From a virus, in IMG/VR virus record IMGVR_UViG_3300005826_000024, positions 1-45,866 of that record: a DNA stretch of 45,866 bases, one strand, 5' to 3'. Positions within the stretch are counted from its first letter, which is position 1; every line of letters starts with the position of its first letter. Both the position numbers and the translations under genes were made by a program. Of this stretch, positions 1-6,783 are shown piece by piece. The notes beneath the pieces are model-generated. The model had not been told where the DNA came from and searched no databases. It worked only from the letters and a program-made list of their open reading frames with translations.

Positions 1-120
1 CGGCGTTTTATCAATATCGACTGTCATGGCCATCCTATCCATCGAAAGAATCGTTGATACCAGTGCAGCCCCTTACCGCACGCTTGCTCTACGGTCGCCC
101 ATACCAGACGTTTGCGTAAC
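1..120. repeat. Terminal direct repeat, left copy
   Basis: The first 120 bases are repeated exactly as the last 120 bases (45747-45866). This is either the overlap left when a circular or circularly permuted genome is assembled as a line, or a true short terminal repeat. A minus-strand operon (355 to 131, 131 to 24, then 45773 to 45540) reads through the joint with ATGA overlaps. That favours a circular map, with about 45,746 unique bases. Confidence 0.95.
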
Positions 121-131
121 CATTTCCTCAT
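24..131 (-). CDS. Small basic, Trp-rich protein (35 aa) across the genome joint
   Basis: This 35-residue frame starts MRKWLRKRLVW and ends FFRWIGWP. Its ATG (129-131) shares ATGA with the stop of the 74-aa gene upstream, and its TGA (24-26) shares ATGA with the start of the ExoX-C-like gene, which lies at 45773 in this linearisation. A GGAGG/GGAG stretch precedes the start. Coupling at both ends with no spare base is the main evidence that it is translated. The product is rich in Arg, Lys and Trp and has no recognised domain. Nearly all of it lies in the terminal repeat, so it is present again at 45770-45866 without its first codons. Confidence 0.6.
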   Translation of the reverse strand: MRKWLRKRLVWATVEQACGKGLHWYQRFFRWIGWP

Positions 132-355
132 CACTCCACCTCCCATGATCTTTGAACTTGTGCCACCCGCTCTTCGTGAGTCTCTCCACCGAGGTGAAAT
201 CTACCGCACTGACACCTGCAAGTCCAGGGAATAGCGTGCTCAGATGCAGCAAGCAGCATGATCTCTTCGACGTCCTCGACTACCTCTGGCGCACGAGCAA
301 CTTCAAATTCATAGCGCCCCACCTGCGTCTCCACTTCGACTTTGTTCCAGTCCAT
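131..355 (-). CDS. Hypothetical protein with a short Cys/His cluster (74 aa)
   Basis: The product is 74 residues, starting MDWNKVEVETQVGRYEF. The start is supported by GGAGG seven bases upstream. The N-terminal half is acidic; residues about 45-56 hold a CxCxCGxxH pattern that could bind a metal. No family is recognised. It is the first gene after the 356-724 control or origin region and heads a run coupled through the joint to ExoX-C-like, RuvC-like and packaging genes. If the LexA-type box at 679-698 controls a leftward promoter, this gene would be first under it. Confidence 0.65.
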   Translation of the reverse strand: MDWNKVEVETQVGRYEFEVARAPEVVEDVEEIMLLAASEHAIPWTCRCQCGRFHLGGETHEERVAQVQRSWEVE

Positions 356-440
356 CTCAAGTCCTCCAAGCGTGTTTGCGCAACGCGCTCGCGCACCCCC
401 AGGAAGGTACGCAAGCGGGCGGTCTTGTTACCGCCGCGCG

Positions 441-460
441 TACCCCCCTTTAGGGGGGTA
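441..460. other. Perfect C/G hairpin beside the iterons
   Basis: TACCCCCC and GGGGGGTA form an 8-bp perfect stem around the loop TTTA. It is followed by AAAATC on the plus strand, but there is no U-run typical of a terminator on either strand. It sits at the left edge of the iteron cluster and may be part of the same origin or control element. Confidence 0.5.
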
Positions 461-603
461 AAATCGGGAAACAATCGGTAACAATCTAACATGTTGATTC
501 CAAACGCTTTTCACTGCCCTCCGATTGTTACCCGTTGACAACAGATTTTGATCAGCGGGAAACAATCGCCTTTTGCGTGTTTTCAAGCACTTAGCTCAGG
601 ATC

Positions 604-630
604 TTGTTTCCCGGTTTTTTCGGGAAACAA
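604..630. other. Hairpin TTGTTTCCCG / CGGGAAACAA
   Basis: A perfect 10-bp inverted repeat (604-613 with 621-630) has a 7-base loop of G and six T. Its right arm is the start of the longest iteron run. It could be a single-stranded initiation hairpin or an inverted binding site. With the T-run inside the loop it is not a normal intrinsic terminator. Confidence 0.5.
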
Positions 631-678
631 TCGGTAACAATCGGTAACAATCGAAAAATGTACATACATACAGTGCTT

Positions 679-698
679 TTCTGTATTTTCGTACAGTA
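679..698. promoter_or_regulatory. LexA-type SOS box candidate
   Basis: CTGT (681-684), eight bases, ACAG (693-696) matches the CTGT-N8-ACAG core of the gamma/betaproteobacterial LexA operator, and 15 of 20 positions fit TACTGTATATATATACAGTA. It lies between the primase stop and the 74-aa gene, where a leftward promoter for late or recombination genes could sit. I do not see a clean -35/-10 pair around it, so the link to transcription is inferred. Confidence 0.45.
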
Positions 699-724
699 CG
701 CTCATGCCAGACTACTCAATTTCC

Positions 725-2770
725 TTACAGTACCGACACCCGATATCCACGCATCTTCGTGCCCTGCATTGCCCGCTCGATCAAACCTTCCTCCACCATC
801 GACTTGCAAATCGACATGATCATATTGGTCCTGATCCCGGTGACCAGCTGAATGTCGCGTATGACTGCCGCTTCCTTGAGATCACATACCTCCGCGATCG
901 CTTGCAGCACCTTCGCGCGGCGCGCGTGCATCTCCGCCGTAACCGCAGCTTGATCCTTCGCCGCTACCGCAGGGCGCTTATAGTCGAATGGAGTAAGCAC
1001 ACTGCTCTCGCCGATTACCACGCGCTCGAAGTAAGCCTCGCTGCCGATCCTGGACACGTTGGTCTTGCTGAGCCTGAGCTTGAGGATATCGTCGTAGAGG
1101 GACTCCTCGATGTCTTGCTCGGCGCACCATTTCTCTTTCGCCTTCAGCGGGCATGGTGGGGTTAGAAACGCCGTCGCGCGCGTGTTGAAGACGATCGCGC
1201 TCGCTCCTCGTACATCACCTTGAGATAGCTCGTGGCCTTCGTCGAGCTTGGCAAGAGCGGCTTTGGAGATGTGCGCGCTCGCGATCACAGCAGCGCCGGT
1301 CTGCTTCGCCATGAATTCCATCATCTCGACGAAGCGGATCCCGGCTTGGTTGCTGCCTTCCTCGCCGCCCAGGAATCTCGCCAGAGGATCCAGCACAATC
1401 AGCCTGGGGCGCTCCACTGACTTCGCGCGCTCGACGACCGTCCTGACCTGCTCCCAGATCGGCTCGGGGTTTCCGTCGATCTGCTTGAGCAACTGGACTG
1501 TACGGCCAACCATGGGTATGATCTGCAGTCGCCGGGTCAGCAAGGCGCGCTCTGCCTCCGAGAAGTGTCTAAGCTGATGAATGCCCCACAAGCGACGCTC
1601 GATCTCTTCGCCGTCATCCTCCGTCGCGAGTATCAGCACTGACCCGGCATCTTCTGGCGGCAGGGTAGGAACCCCGCCCAGCATCTCACCCAGGCAGACC
1701 GAGATCCCCAGCTGCAGGAGGAACTGGGTTTTGCTGCCGCCGCCCGAGGCTGCCAGGACGCCTGTTTTAGCCCGCTCGAAGAACCCCCCTAGCACCCATT
1801 TCCGGGGGCTGGGGACGGTCGAGAAAGCCCGCTCGATGTCGACCCCCTGAAGCTGTTTAGGCGGGGGCTGGGCGGGCTGGGAAGGCTCGGCAGAGGGAAA
1901 TGCCTCGATCAGGCTCTCCGCCTCGCTCCAGCCGCCCTGGCGGGCCAGGAAGCGTACGCTATCGAGCCCTACCTTGACCCCGCCCTCGGAGCGCCCGAAG
2001 GACTCCCACCTGCGCCGGTTCTCTCGCGGGTCGTAGTTGCCCTGGGTCGTCCTCTGGGACCAATCGTCGAAGATCTCCCAGGCACCCTCACCATAGGCGT
2101 CCTTGAGCGCCATTCCCACCTTGAGCCACGTGGTGTCGTCGGACGGGTCTACGTGCTCGAGCAGACGCTCTAGCTCGGAATGCGCTGGCGTGGGTTCCCG
2201 CCTCTCGACCGGCAGGGGTGCGACCTTGGCGCGAGCTTGCTCCTGGATCCACTCGACTAGCTCGGCTCCGTCAGCTAGCTGCGGATCCAGGTTGGCGTCG
2301 TCCCAGAGATCCCCGGTGATCGTGAAGTAGCGCTTGTCGCGGTAGACCTCGATCTTGCCGTCGAGCAGCGTCGTGCGCAGCGAGCGCTCCAGGCTGCTGC
2401 AGCGGACGATCAGATGGAGGCCCTGTCCGCTCGGGCTCACCTCGATGTAGGCACCTGCCGGCGCGCGCTTGAGGACTTCCTCGGCGAGCCTGTTCGGTTC
2501 TCCATCCTTGTCCAGACAGTGATCCAGGTCGATGCCGGCTACGCCCTCTCCGAGGACGTAGCCGATACCGTCGAAATGTCCGGGAAGCCTCTGCAGCGTG
2601 TTGAACGCGCGCTCGAAGCTAGTCCAAGTCCCCGAGTCCGTCGTAGACGCATGTACACCATTCGCCTGGAACGGAACCTTGCGAGAGTGCATCACCCACC
2701 TCGCGTGGGCACGAAGAAAAGCAGGGATGCTCTGCGGCCGAAGGGAGGAAGGCATAGGGACAGAATCCAT
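725..2770 (-). CDS. Primase-helicase: primpol-like N-terminus, PriCT-2, RepA-type ATPase
   Basis: This 681-residue protein is expected to prime and unwind DNA at the fork. Residues 1-160 look primpol-like, with DLDH at 81-84 and a GQGLHL histidine motif near 115-120. Residues about 200-282 match a PriCT-2 domain. Residues about 325-520 form a RepA/AAA_25-type ATPase: the Walker A region is ASGGGSKTQ near 341-349, with Ser instead of Gly before Lys, Walker B is LIVLDP at 457-462, and SAH follows. The C-terminus looks like a winged helix. The start has no clear Shine-Dalgarno sequence; the N-terminal homology fits 2770. Bases 1464-1509, within the ATPase, are the source of the 46-bp insertion at 3200. 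Confidence 0.88.
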   Translation of the reverse strand: MDSVPMPSSLRPQSIPAFLRAHARWVMHSRKVPFQANGVHASTTDSGTWTSFERAFNTLQRLPGHFDGIGYVLGEGVAGIDLDHCLDKDGEPNRLAEEVLKRAPAGAYIEVSPSGQGLHLIVRCSSLERSLRTTLLDGKIEVYRDKRYFTITGDLWDDANLDPQLADGAELVEWIQEQARAKVAPLPVERREPTPAHSELERLLEHVDPSDDTTWLKVGMALKDAYGEGAWEIFDDWSQRTTQGNYDPRENRRRWESFGRSEGGVKVGLDSVRFLARQGGWSEAESLIEAFPSAEPSQPAQPPPKQLQGVDIERAFSTVPSPRKWVLGGFFERAKTGVLAASGGGSKTQFLLQLGISVCLGEMLGGVPTLPPEDAGSVLILATEDDGEEIERRLWGIHQLRHFSEAERALLTRRLQIIPMVGRTVQLLKQIDGNPEPIWEQVRTVVERAKSVERPRLIVLDPLARFLGGEEGSNQAGIRFVEMMEFMAKQTGAAVIASAHISKAALAKLDEGHELSQGDVRGASAIVFNTRATAFLTPPCPLKAKEKWCAEQDIEESLYDDILKLRLSKTNVSRIGSEAYFERVVIGESSVLTPFDYKRPAVAAKDQAAVTAEMHARRAKVLQAIAEVCDLKEAAVIRDIQLVTGIRTNMIMSICKSMVEEGLIERAMQGTKMRGYRVSVL
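1464..1509. repeat. Source copy of a 46-bp direct repeat
   Basis: This segment is identical over 46 bases to 3200-3245. Here it lies in frame in the primase-helicase gene and encodes part of the ATPase (QLLKQIDGNPE). The other copy is read in a different frame, so this one is judged native. Confidence 0.9.
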
Positions 2771-2836
2771 TGCAAGGTTGGAGTTGTAAAGGTTCGGGGC
2801 TTACGCTGCTTTTCGCGCTGCTCTTCGCGCGGCTCT

Positions 2837-3742
2837 TCATGTCTGATCTCCGACGCCGCTCGTGCTCTTACACCATGTCGCGAACTCGCGGAAGCTCAGC
2901 CTGAATCTCGCTGCGTACTTGTGTCCGTCGCCTCCGTACATCTTCGCGATCTCACCTACGTCGACACCGCCTTCGGCAGAGTGCAGACTGAAATCAACCC
3001 CGAACTGCGAGAAAGAGAAGCTAGCTACGAAAGGATCTCCCGCTTTCATCAGATGCATGTAGTTGAGATGCACGACCGGGACGTCGTAGTTACCGATGCT
3101 GCCTCTCATCTGCGTTACACCGAGAAGCTGGTTGAGAAAATTGTCCCAGGCTTCCTGGCACCGCTCGTGGGTGCCCTTCGTATCGTTGCTCATTTCTCTT
3201 CGGGGTTTCCGTCGATCTGCTTGAGCAACTGGACTGTACGGCCAATCTCCCTCTTCCTTCGGGCTTACGCGCTTGTTTTCCGCTCGACGTTCAAAGAGAT
3301 CAAGGAACTCAAGGAACTCAAGGACAAGGAGCTTATCCATGATGGGCTTTCTTTCTTCCTCGTTGCGCACGAACTCGTCGTACGCGATCGCGCGCAGCTG
3401 GACCAAGACGTCGTCTATCTTGCTAGCCGGGATGACATACGCTTCAACCCGAAGATCGACGTCTCCGGTTGTGGGATCGTTCGTGCCTTCGACCGAGAAC
3501 AGCTTCGATTCGGCGCACGCAAAACCGAATTCGCGCATACGATGCGCGAGCAAGTCTGCATACGCTGTCTGATATTGCTCAAGCTGTTCGCGCGTTAGCC
3601 GCATACCATCCATCCCATATAGCTTAAGATCTTCGCGCGCGATTCGCTGGATTGCCCCCATGTAATATTTGCGCAAGCTCGCCTTGAGCTTATCCATTTC
3701 GCTCGGCGCTTTCGTCGCTTCGTTGCTCGTTTCGTTGCTCAT
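2837..3742 (-). CDS. Fused protein: unknown N-part plus DHHA1-like C-part (301 aa)
   Basis: The frame gives 301 residues but looks like two genes joined. Residues 1 to about 167 (MSNETSNEATK...) are an unknown alpha-helical protein with LEFLEFLDL. Residues about 184-301 begin MSNDTKG and carry a DHHA1-type end: VDVGEIAK, then GGDGHKYAA in place of the usual GGGGHKNAAG, without the DHH catalytic half. Between them lies a 46-bp copy of primase DNA (3200-3245). Removing it restores a stop for the first part as ATGA with the second ATG at 3193, the arrangement used throughout this operon. GGAGG precedes 3742, which overlaps the polymerase stop. A nucleic-acid or nucleotide-binding role is possible. 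Confidence 0.75.
   Translation of the reverse strand: MSNETSNEATKAPSEMDKLKASLRKYYMGAIQRIAREDLKLYGMDGMRLTREQLEQYQTAYADLLAHRMREFGFACAESKLFSVEGTNDPTTGDVDLRVEAYVIPASKIDDVLVQLRAIAYDEFVRNEEERKPIMDKLLVLEFLEFLDLFERRAENKRVSPKEEGDWPYSPVAQADRRKPRREMSNDTKGTHERCQEAWDNFLNQLLGVTQMRGSIGNYDVPVVHLNYMHLMKAGDPFVASFSFSQFGVDFSLHSAEGGVDVGEIAKMYGGDGHKYAARFRLSFREFATWCKSTSGVGDQT
3200..3245. repeat. 46-bp inserted copy of primase-gene DNA
   Basis: This is identical over 46 bases to 1464-1509, in the same orientation but read in another frame (residues PYSPVAQADRRKPR). A length of 46 is not a multiple of three. Deleting it makes the upstream reading frame end G-E-E-K-stop, with TGA overlapping the ATG at 3193. This identifies the segment as an insertion at an ATGA junction, whether in the phage or in assembly. 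Confidence 0.85.
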
Positions 3743-5769
3743 TTCCTAAACCTCCTGTCTTCCCAGCCTTCGGCCTTGATTGGAAATCCCGCAGCCCACG
3801 CGGGCACCTCGGTAAGGACGCTGATCAACCGCTGAAGCGGCCAGTCGTCTGCGTCCTTATGCACTTCGAGCACGACTTCGTCGTGCACATGGAGCACGAT
3901 CGGAGCACCGAGTCTCGCCAGCCGCACGAGCCCGTGCGCGAGCAGATCTCGACAGATCGCTTGATCGGTATTCTCTAGAAAGGCACCTCCCCACATGGCG
4001 CGCCTTCCGCTGCGGATCTCCTCTTCGTCTTCGAGCGCGATCTCGTCCTCACTCTTGTCCGCGCTCTCCTCGGGATAGCGCTGATACGTTACTACACCGC
4101 CCCTGCCGTCGTTTTCGACTTCCGCGCCCCAGTAGTAGAGCGCACGACCGGACGGCAGCACGCACTTGAGAACTCCGCTCTTGGCGAGATACACGAACGT
4201 AACTCGGCAAGTAGAGAACAGCTTTCCCGGATGCAAGACCGCACGCACGGCAGCCCGCTGGAGCGAATACCATCCCTGTACGATGTTGGCGTTTTTCTCG
4301 CGGTAAGCGCCGACCGCGCGCTCGCCTTCTTCTAGCGTGATGTCGCTGTTCGGATCCAGCATGATCACGATCACAACGAACTTCTCGGGCCCCATCCCAT
4401 AGCCGCACCCGAGCACGGCAGTCTTTCCGATGAAGCGCTGAGCATCTGTGATCTCGGTGACTGGCGTGTGGTAGATGCTGGAAGCCATGATCTTGTACGC
4501 GTCTTCGTCCCGCGCGAACGCGTCCAGCAACCACTGCTCTCCGCACTGCCAAGCCGCATCTCGAGCTTCAATCGCGGCGAAGTCCGCAGCCTTGAACACG
4601 CAGCCAGACTTCGCGCGAATGATCCCGCGCAGCGAAGACGAGATCGCGTGTATCGGTTTCCCATATAGGAAGTCGATCGCGCTGTACGCTTGCGCGGTTG
4701 GCATGCTCTTAAGCGCAGAGAGCACGATCTCTTGGTCTTGCGGCTTGAAACCACGCTGTGGCCGGGGGAAGTTATGCGTCTGCAACGGGCGCTGTCCGCT
4801 CCACCTTTGCGTGCGAGCAGCGCCCGAGTGTTTGATCACGCCGCGAATTCGACCGTCCGCGCATACGCCGGCCGATACAGCCTCGAGCTTGCTTGTTGAG
4901 GACTTCGCGGCCAGCAAGCGCAGGTCCAGCATCTGTACCAGTTCGGGCGCTAGCTGAAATCGGTGCTTGACTAAGATCCGATTCAGGACTTCCTTGCGCA
5001 GGGTGTCGTAGCTGAACCCGCGAGCCTGCAGCCACTTGAGGGTGCGCTCGTGCTGAGTCGCGACGTTAGTTATCGCGCCGCCGGATAGTCGAGCGGCCTC
5101 TTCGTTGAGTGGGGCAAGTCCGTGTATGACTGCGAGCAGCGCGGCAGCCGCTGCTTCGCGGTCGATCTCCATCCCACGCTCGTTGATGACGCGGTCGACA
5201 TTGAACACCTCTTGCTCGGAGACGCTCAGATTAGGCAGCATCTTGAGCATTCCCACCTCGGCACGAGTATCATCGACGCAGTATCGATAGAACGCCTCGA
5301 AGTCTTCCGGGTAGTCGGCAGGCGTAGGCAGCCGCCCGCCGAGTTTCTTTTGCGGCTTGCAAAGCTTGTTGATGAGCGACCTGCCCTCTTTGCTCTTCGT
5401 GTGCGGCATGCGCGCAAGACGGGTCGCTTTATCGAGAGAACCCGGTAGCCCGTGCATGAGCGCGAGCGACATGATGCAACGGAACTGCAGGAGATCGCCT
5501 GGGAGCTTGAGCGTACGGTTCCACAGCCCCCACTCGAACATCGAGTTCCACGCCCACACCCGCCCGCCGGCGCGGACGTGCTCGATTACCTCCGGGGGTG
5601 CCCCGTGCCCGACATGCAGACCGACCTCGATGCTGTCCGGGAACCAGTAGCTGCAGCACAAAACGCGCGTCGAGGGATCCTCTGCATACCGGTAGCCGCC
5701 TGCTTGCACGAGATCGACAGCCGACTGGCTCTCGAAGTCGATCACGCAGTCGCTATCGGAGAGGATCAT
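3739..5769 (-). CDS. DNA polymerase, family A, with 3'-5' exonuclease
   Basis: The product is 676 residues, counted from the ATG at 5769, which overlaps the previous stop as ATGA; an upstream in-frame extension inside that gene is unlikely. The exonuclease domain has D11 and E13 in VIDFES and a later CVDDTRAEVGM. The polymerase palm has motif A near residue 395 (DFAAIEARD), motif B/O-helix near 447 (RFIGKTAVLGCGYG) and motif C near 630 (HVHDEVVLE). This is the replicative polymerase of the T7-like type, with DFxAIEAR as seen in many phage and prophage PolA proteins. The stop overlaps the next start at 3742. Confidence 0.95.
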   Translation of the reverse strand: MILSDSDCVIDFESQSAVDLVQAGGYRYAEDPSTRVLCCSYWFPDSIEVGLHVGHGAPPEVIEHVRAGGRVWAWNSMFEWGLWNRTLKLPGDLLQFRCIMSLALMHGLPGSLDKATRLARMPHTKSKEGRSLINKLCKPQKKLGGRLPTPADYPEDFEAFYRYCVDDTRAEVGMLKMLPNLSVSEQEVFNVDRVINERGMEIDREAAAAALLAVIHGLAPLNEEAARLSGGAITNVATQHERTLKWLQARGFSYDTLRKEVLNRILVKHRFQLAPELVQMLDLRLLAAKSSTSKLEAVSAGVCADGRIRGVIKHSGAARTQRWSGQRPLQTHNFPRPQRGFKPQDQEIVLSALKSMPTAQAYSAIDFLYGKPIHAISSSLRGIIRAKSGCVFKAADFAAIEARDAAWQCGEQWLLDAFARDEDAYKIMASSIYHTPVTEITDAQRFIGKTAVLGCGYGMGPEKFVVIVIMLDPNSDITLEEGERAVGAYREKNANIVQGWYSLQRAAVRAVLHPGKLFSTCRVTFVYLAKSGVLKCVLPSGRALYYWGAEVENDGRGGVVTYQRYPEESADKSEDEIALEDEEEIRSGRRAMWGGAFLENTDQAICRDLLAHGLVRLARLGAPIVLHVHDEVVLEVHKDADDWPLQRLISVLTEVPAWAAGFPIKAEGWEDRRFRK

Positions 5770-6188
5770 TTCGGAATTCCGGAGTTTCTGTTTCTCTCCA
5801 GTTCTGCCTTTGCCGCCATCGCTGCGGCAGTGGCGCGGTCGGGATATATGACCCACTTAATTGATTGGTTGATTAGAGTGCTCCATGAATAGCACGGCGC
5901 AGTGTGATCGGAGATCCAGAGGTCGCCGTATTGATAAACTTCCCGCATCTTGTTGCTAGTCATCTGTAGTGACCATCCAGCGTGAAGCAGCGCATCCTCG
6001 ACAGCGAATATGCCCTGCACAAGAATGCGTGGCGGCTGAAGACTGGTGATGCCAGGACCTATGTAGCAGCGCATCCTCGACAAGGCAAACAGCACTGCAC
6101 AGTTATCAATATGACCCCACCATCCAAACCCTGCATCAAACTCCCATCTGCACAGTTTTGCGCAGGCTTCTAGCAGGTCAGCGTTCAT
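5766..6188 (-). CDS. Hypothetical protein with patchwork sequence (140 aa)
   Basis: The 140-residue product has no known domain. Its C-terminal half resembles the 167-aa protein just upstream: VEDALLHAGWS against VEDALGEKGWR, and PDRATAAAMAAKAE against RDRDTAAEMAAEMA, so the two are probably paralogues. Between those blocks it carries a patch of about 48 bp (5900-5947) matching the tail gene out of frame. An 18-base stretch at 6065-6082 repeats 5986-6003, again in a shifted frame. It may be rearranged and partly non-functional, but it stays open and is coupled by ATGA to the polymerase. GGAG eight bases upstream supports the start. Confidence 0.65.
   Translation of the reverse strand: MNADLLEACAKLCRWEFDAGFGWWGHIDNCAVLFALSRMRCYIGPGITSLQPPRILVQGIFAVEDALLHAGWSLQMTSNKMREVYQYGDLWISDHTAPCYSWSTLINQSIKWVIYPDRATAAAMAAKAELERNRNSGIPK
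5900..5947. repeat. 48-bp patch shared with the tail gene at 30359-30406
   Basis: 45 of 48 bases agree with 30359-30406, including 32 identical in a row (5904-5935 with 30363-30394). In the tail gene the segment encodes a natural Fn3-like stretch, GKSINTATSGSPITLT. Here it is read in another frame (REVYQYGDLWISDH). The tail copy is therefore probably the source. Confidence 0.85.
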
Positions 6189-6681
6189 CTTCGGATCTCC
6201 TAGCCTCCAGCCTTGCTGCCATCTCTGCTGCCATCTCTGCGGCAGTGTCTCTATCTCTGTGGACCATTCGGATCGTTTCTTTGGTGTCGCGTTTGGGCTG
6301 GTAGAAACACCACGCTCCGTCAGTCCCCCATCCGTCAGGTATCCACTCTACCCGCCATCCCTTCTCCCCCAGCGCATCCTCGACGGCGATGCGGTTTCTC
6401 ACGTCGATCAACTGCTGCATAGCTATCGCCACGTTTTCAAGCACGGGCGTCCAGTATGCGTGGCTCCGGTCTAACATTTCTCGGTTCAGCGACTCTGGGG
6501 TGTCGCTGCGGCTGATCACGTCGATCGCCGTCAGTTGCATTATGTGGTTTTCTTTAAGCATGGCGATGCGCTTCTGCGCCGCCTTCAGATCAGCCAGAGC
6601 CTTGTCCCTCTGGTCTAGAGCGTTCCTGGCGATGGCCCGCAGGAGTTCGGCGGTCGTTTCTTTGTCGTATATCGGGTCCAC
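6178..6681 (-). CDS. Hypothetical protein, GTG start (167 aa)
   Basis: This 167-residue protein has the GTG start at 6681 supported by GGAGGAAGG. Residues 1-50 are a charged helical segment (RNALDQRDKALADLKAAQKR), probably coiled coil. The C-terminus is an Ala/Glu/Arg helix (DTAAEMAAEMAARLEAR). The middle and end resemble the next gene, so this looks like a local duplication. It lies among replication genes; no enzymatic motif is seen. It overlaps the next start by 11 bases. Confidence 0.7.
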   Translation of the reverse strand: MDPIYDKETTAELLRAIARNALDQRDKALADLKAAQKRIAMLKENHIMQLTAIDVISRSDTPESLNREMLDRSHAYWTPVLENVAIAMQQLIDVRNRIAVEDALGEKGWRVEWIPDGWGTDGAWCFYQPKRDTKETIRMVHRDRDTAAEMAAEMAARLEARRSEDER

Positions 6682-6783
6682 TTTCCTTCCTCCTGTCTGG
6701 CGGGCTCGCGCGGCGGCAGCCTAACGCTGCACATGCCGGCATGCGAGTGTCAATTCACCCCGCGCCGCGCTGCCCGTTACTCG

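Larger units (their letters stand above)
425..653. repeat. AACAATC iteron cluster, candidate replication origin
   Basis: The 356-724 gap has no convincing gene. Seven copies of AACAATC (one inverted) lie at 470-476, 480-486, 523-529 (inverted), 561-567, 626-632, 636-642 and 646-652, inside the longer words GGGAAACAATCG and GGTAACAATC. Copies 470/480 and 626/636/646 are spaced exactly 10 bp, one helical turn. A related inverted TTGTTACCG is at 425-433. An A/T-richer stretch follows at about 653-690. Iterons beside the primase-helicase gene resemble a phage origin, but a cooperative operator would look the same. No origin-binding protein is identified. Confidence 0.6.

Noticed and set aside
2619-2840. 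Frame starting at 2840 (ATGA-coupled) as the true start of the primase
   Set aside because: It is in a different frame from the primase and has low-complexity Ser/Lys/Pro sequence. The primase homology begins in the 2770 frame. A frameshift is possible but not supported.
2414-3598. Long plus-strand open frame opposite the primase and fused genes
   Set aside because: It is antisense to two genes with clear motifs, has no ribosome-binding site and its composition mirrors the other strand.
6732-6743. Palindrome CATGCCGGCATG as a terminator
   Set aside because: A 12-base palindrome without loop or U-run; nothing links it to a function.
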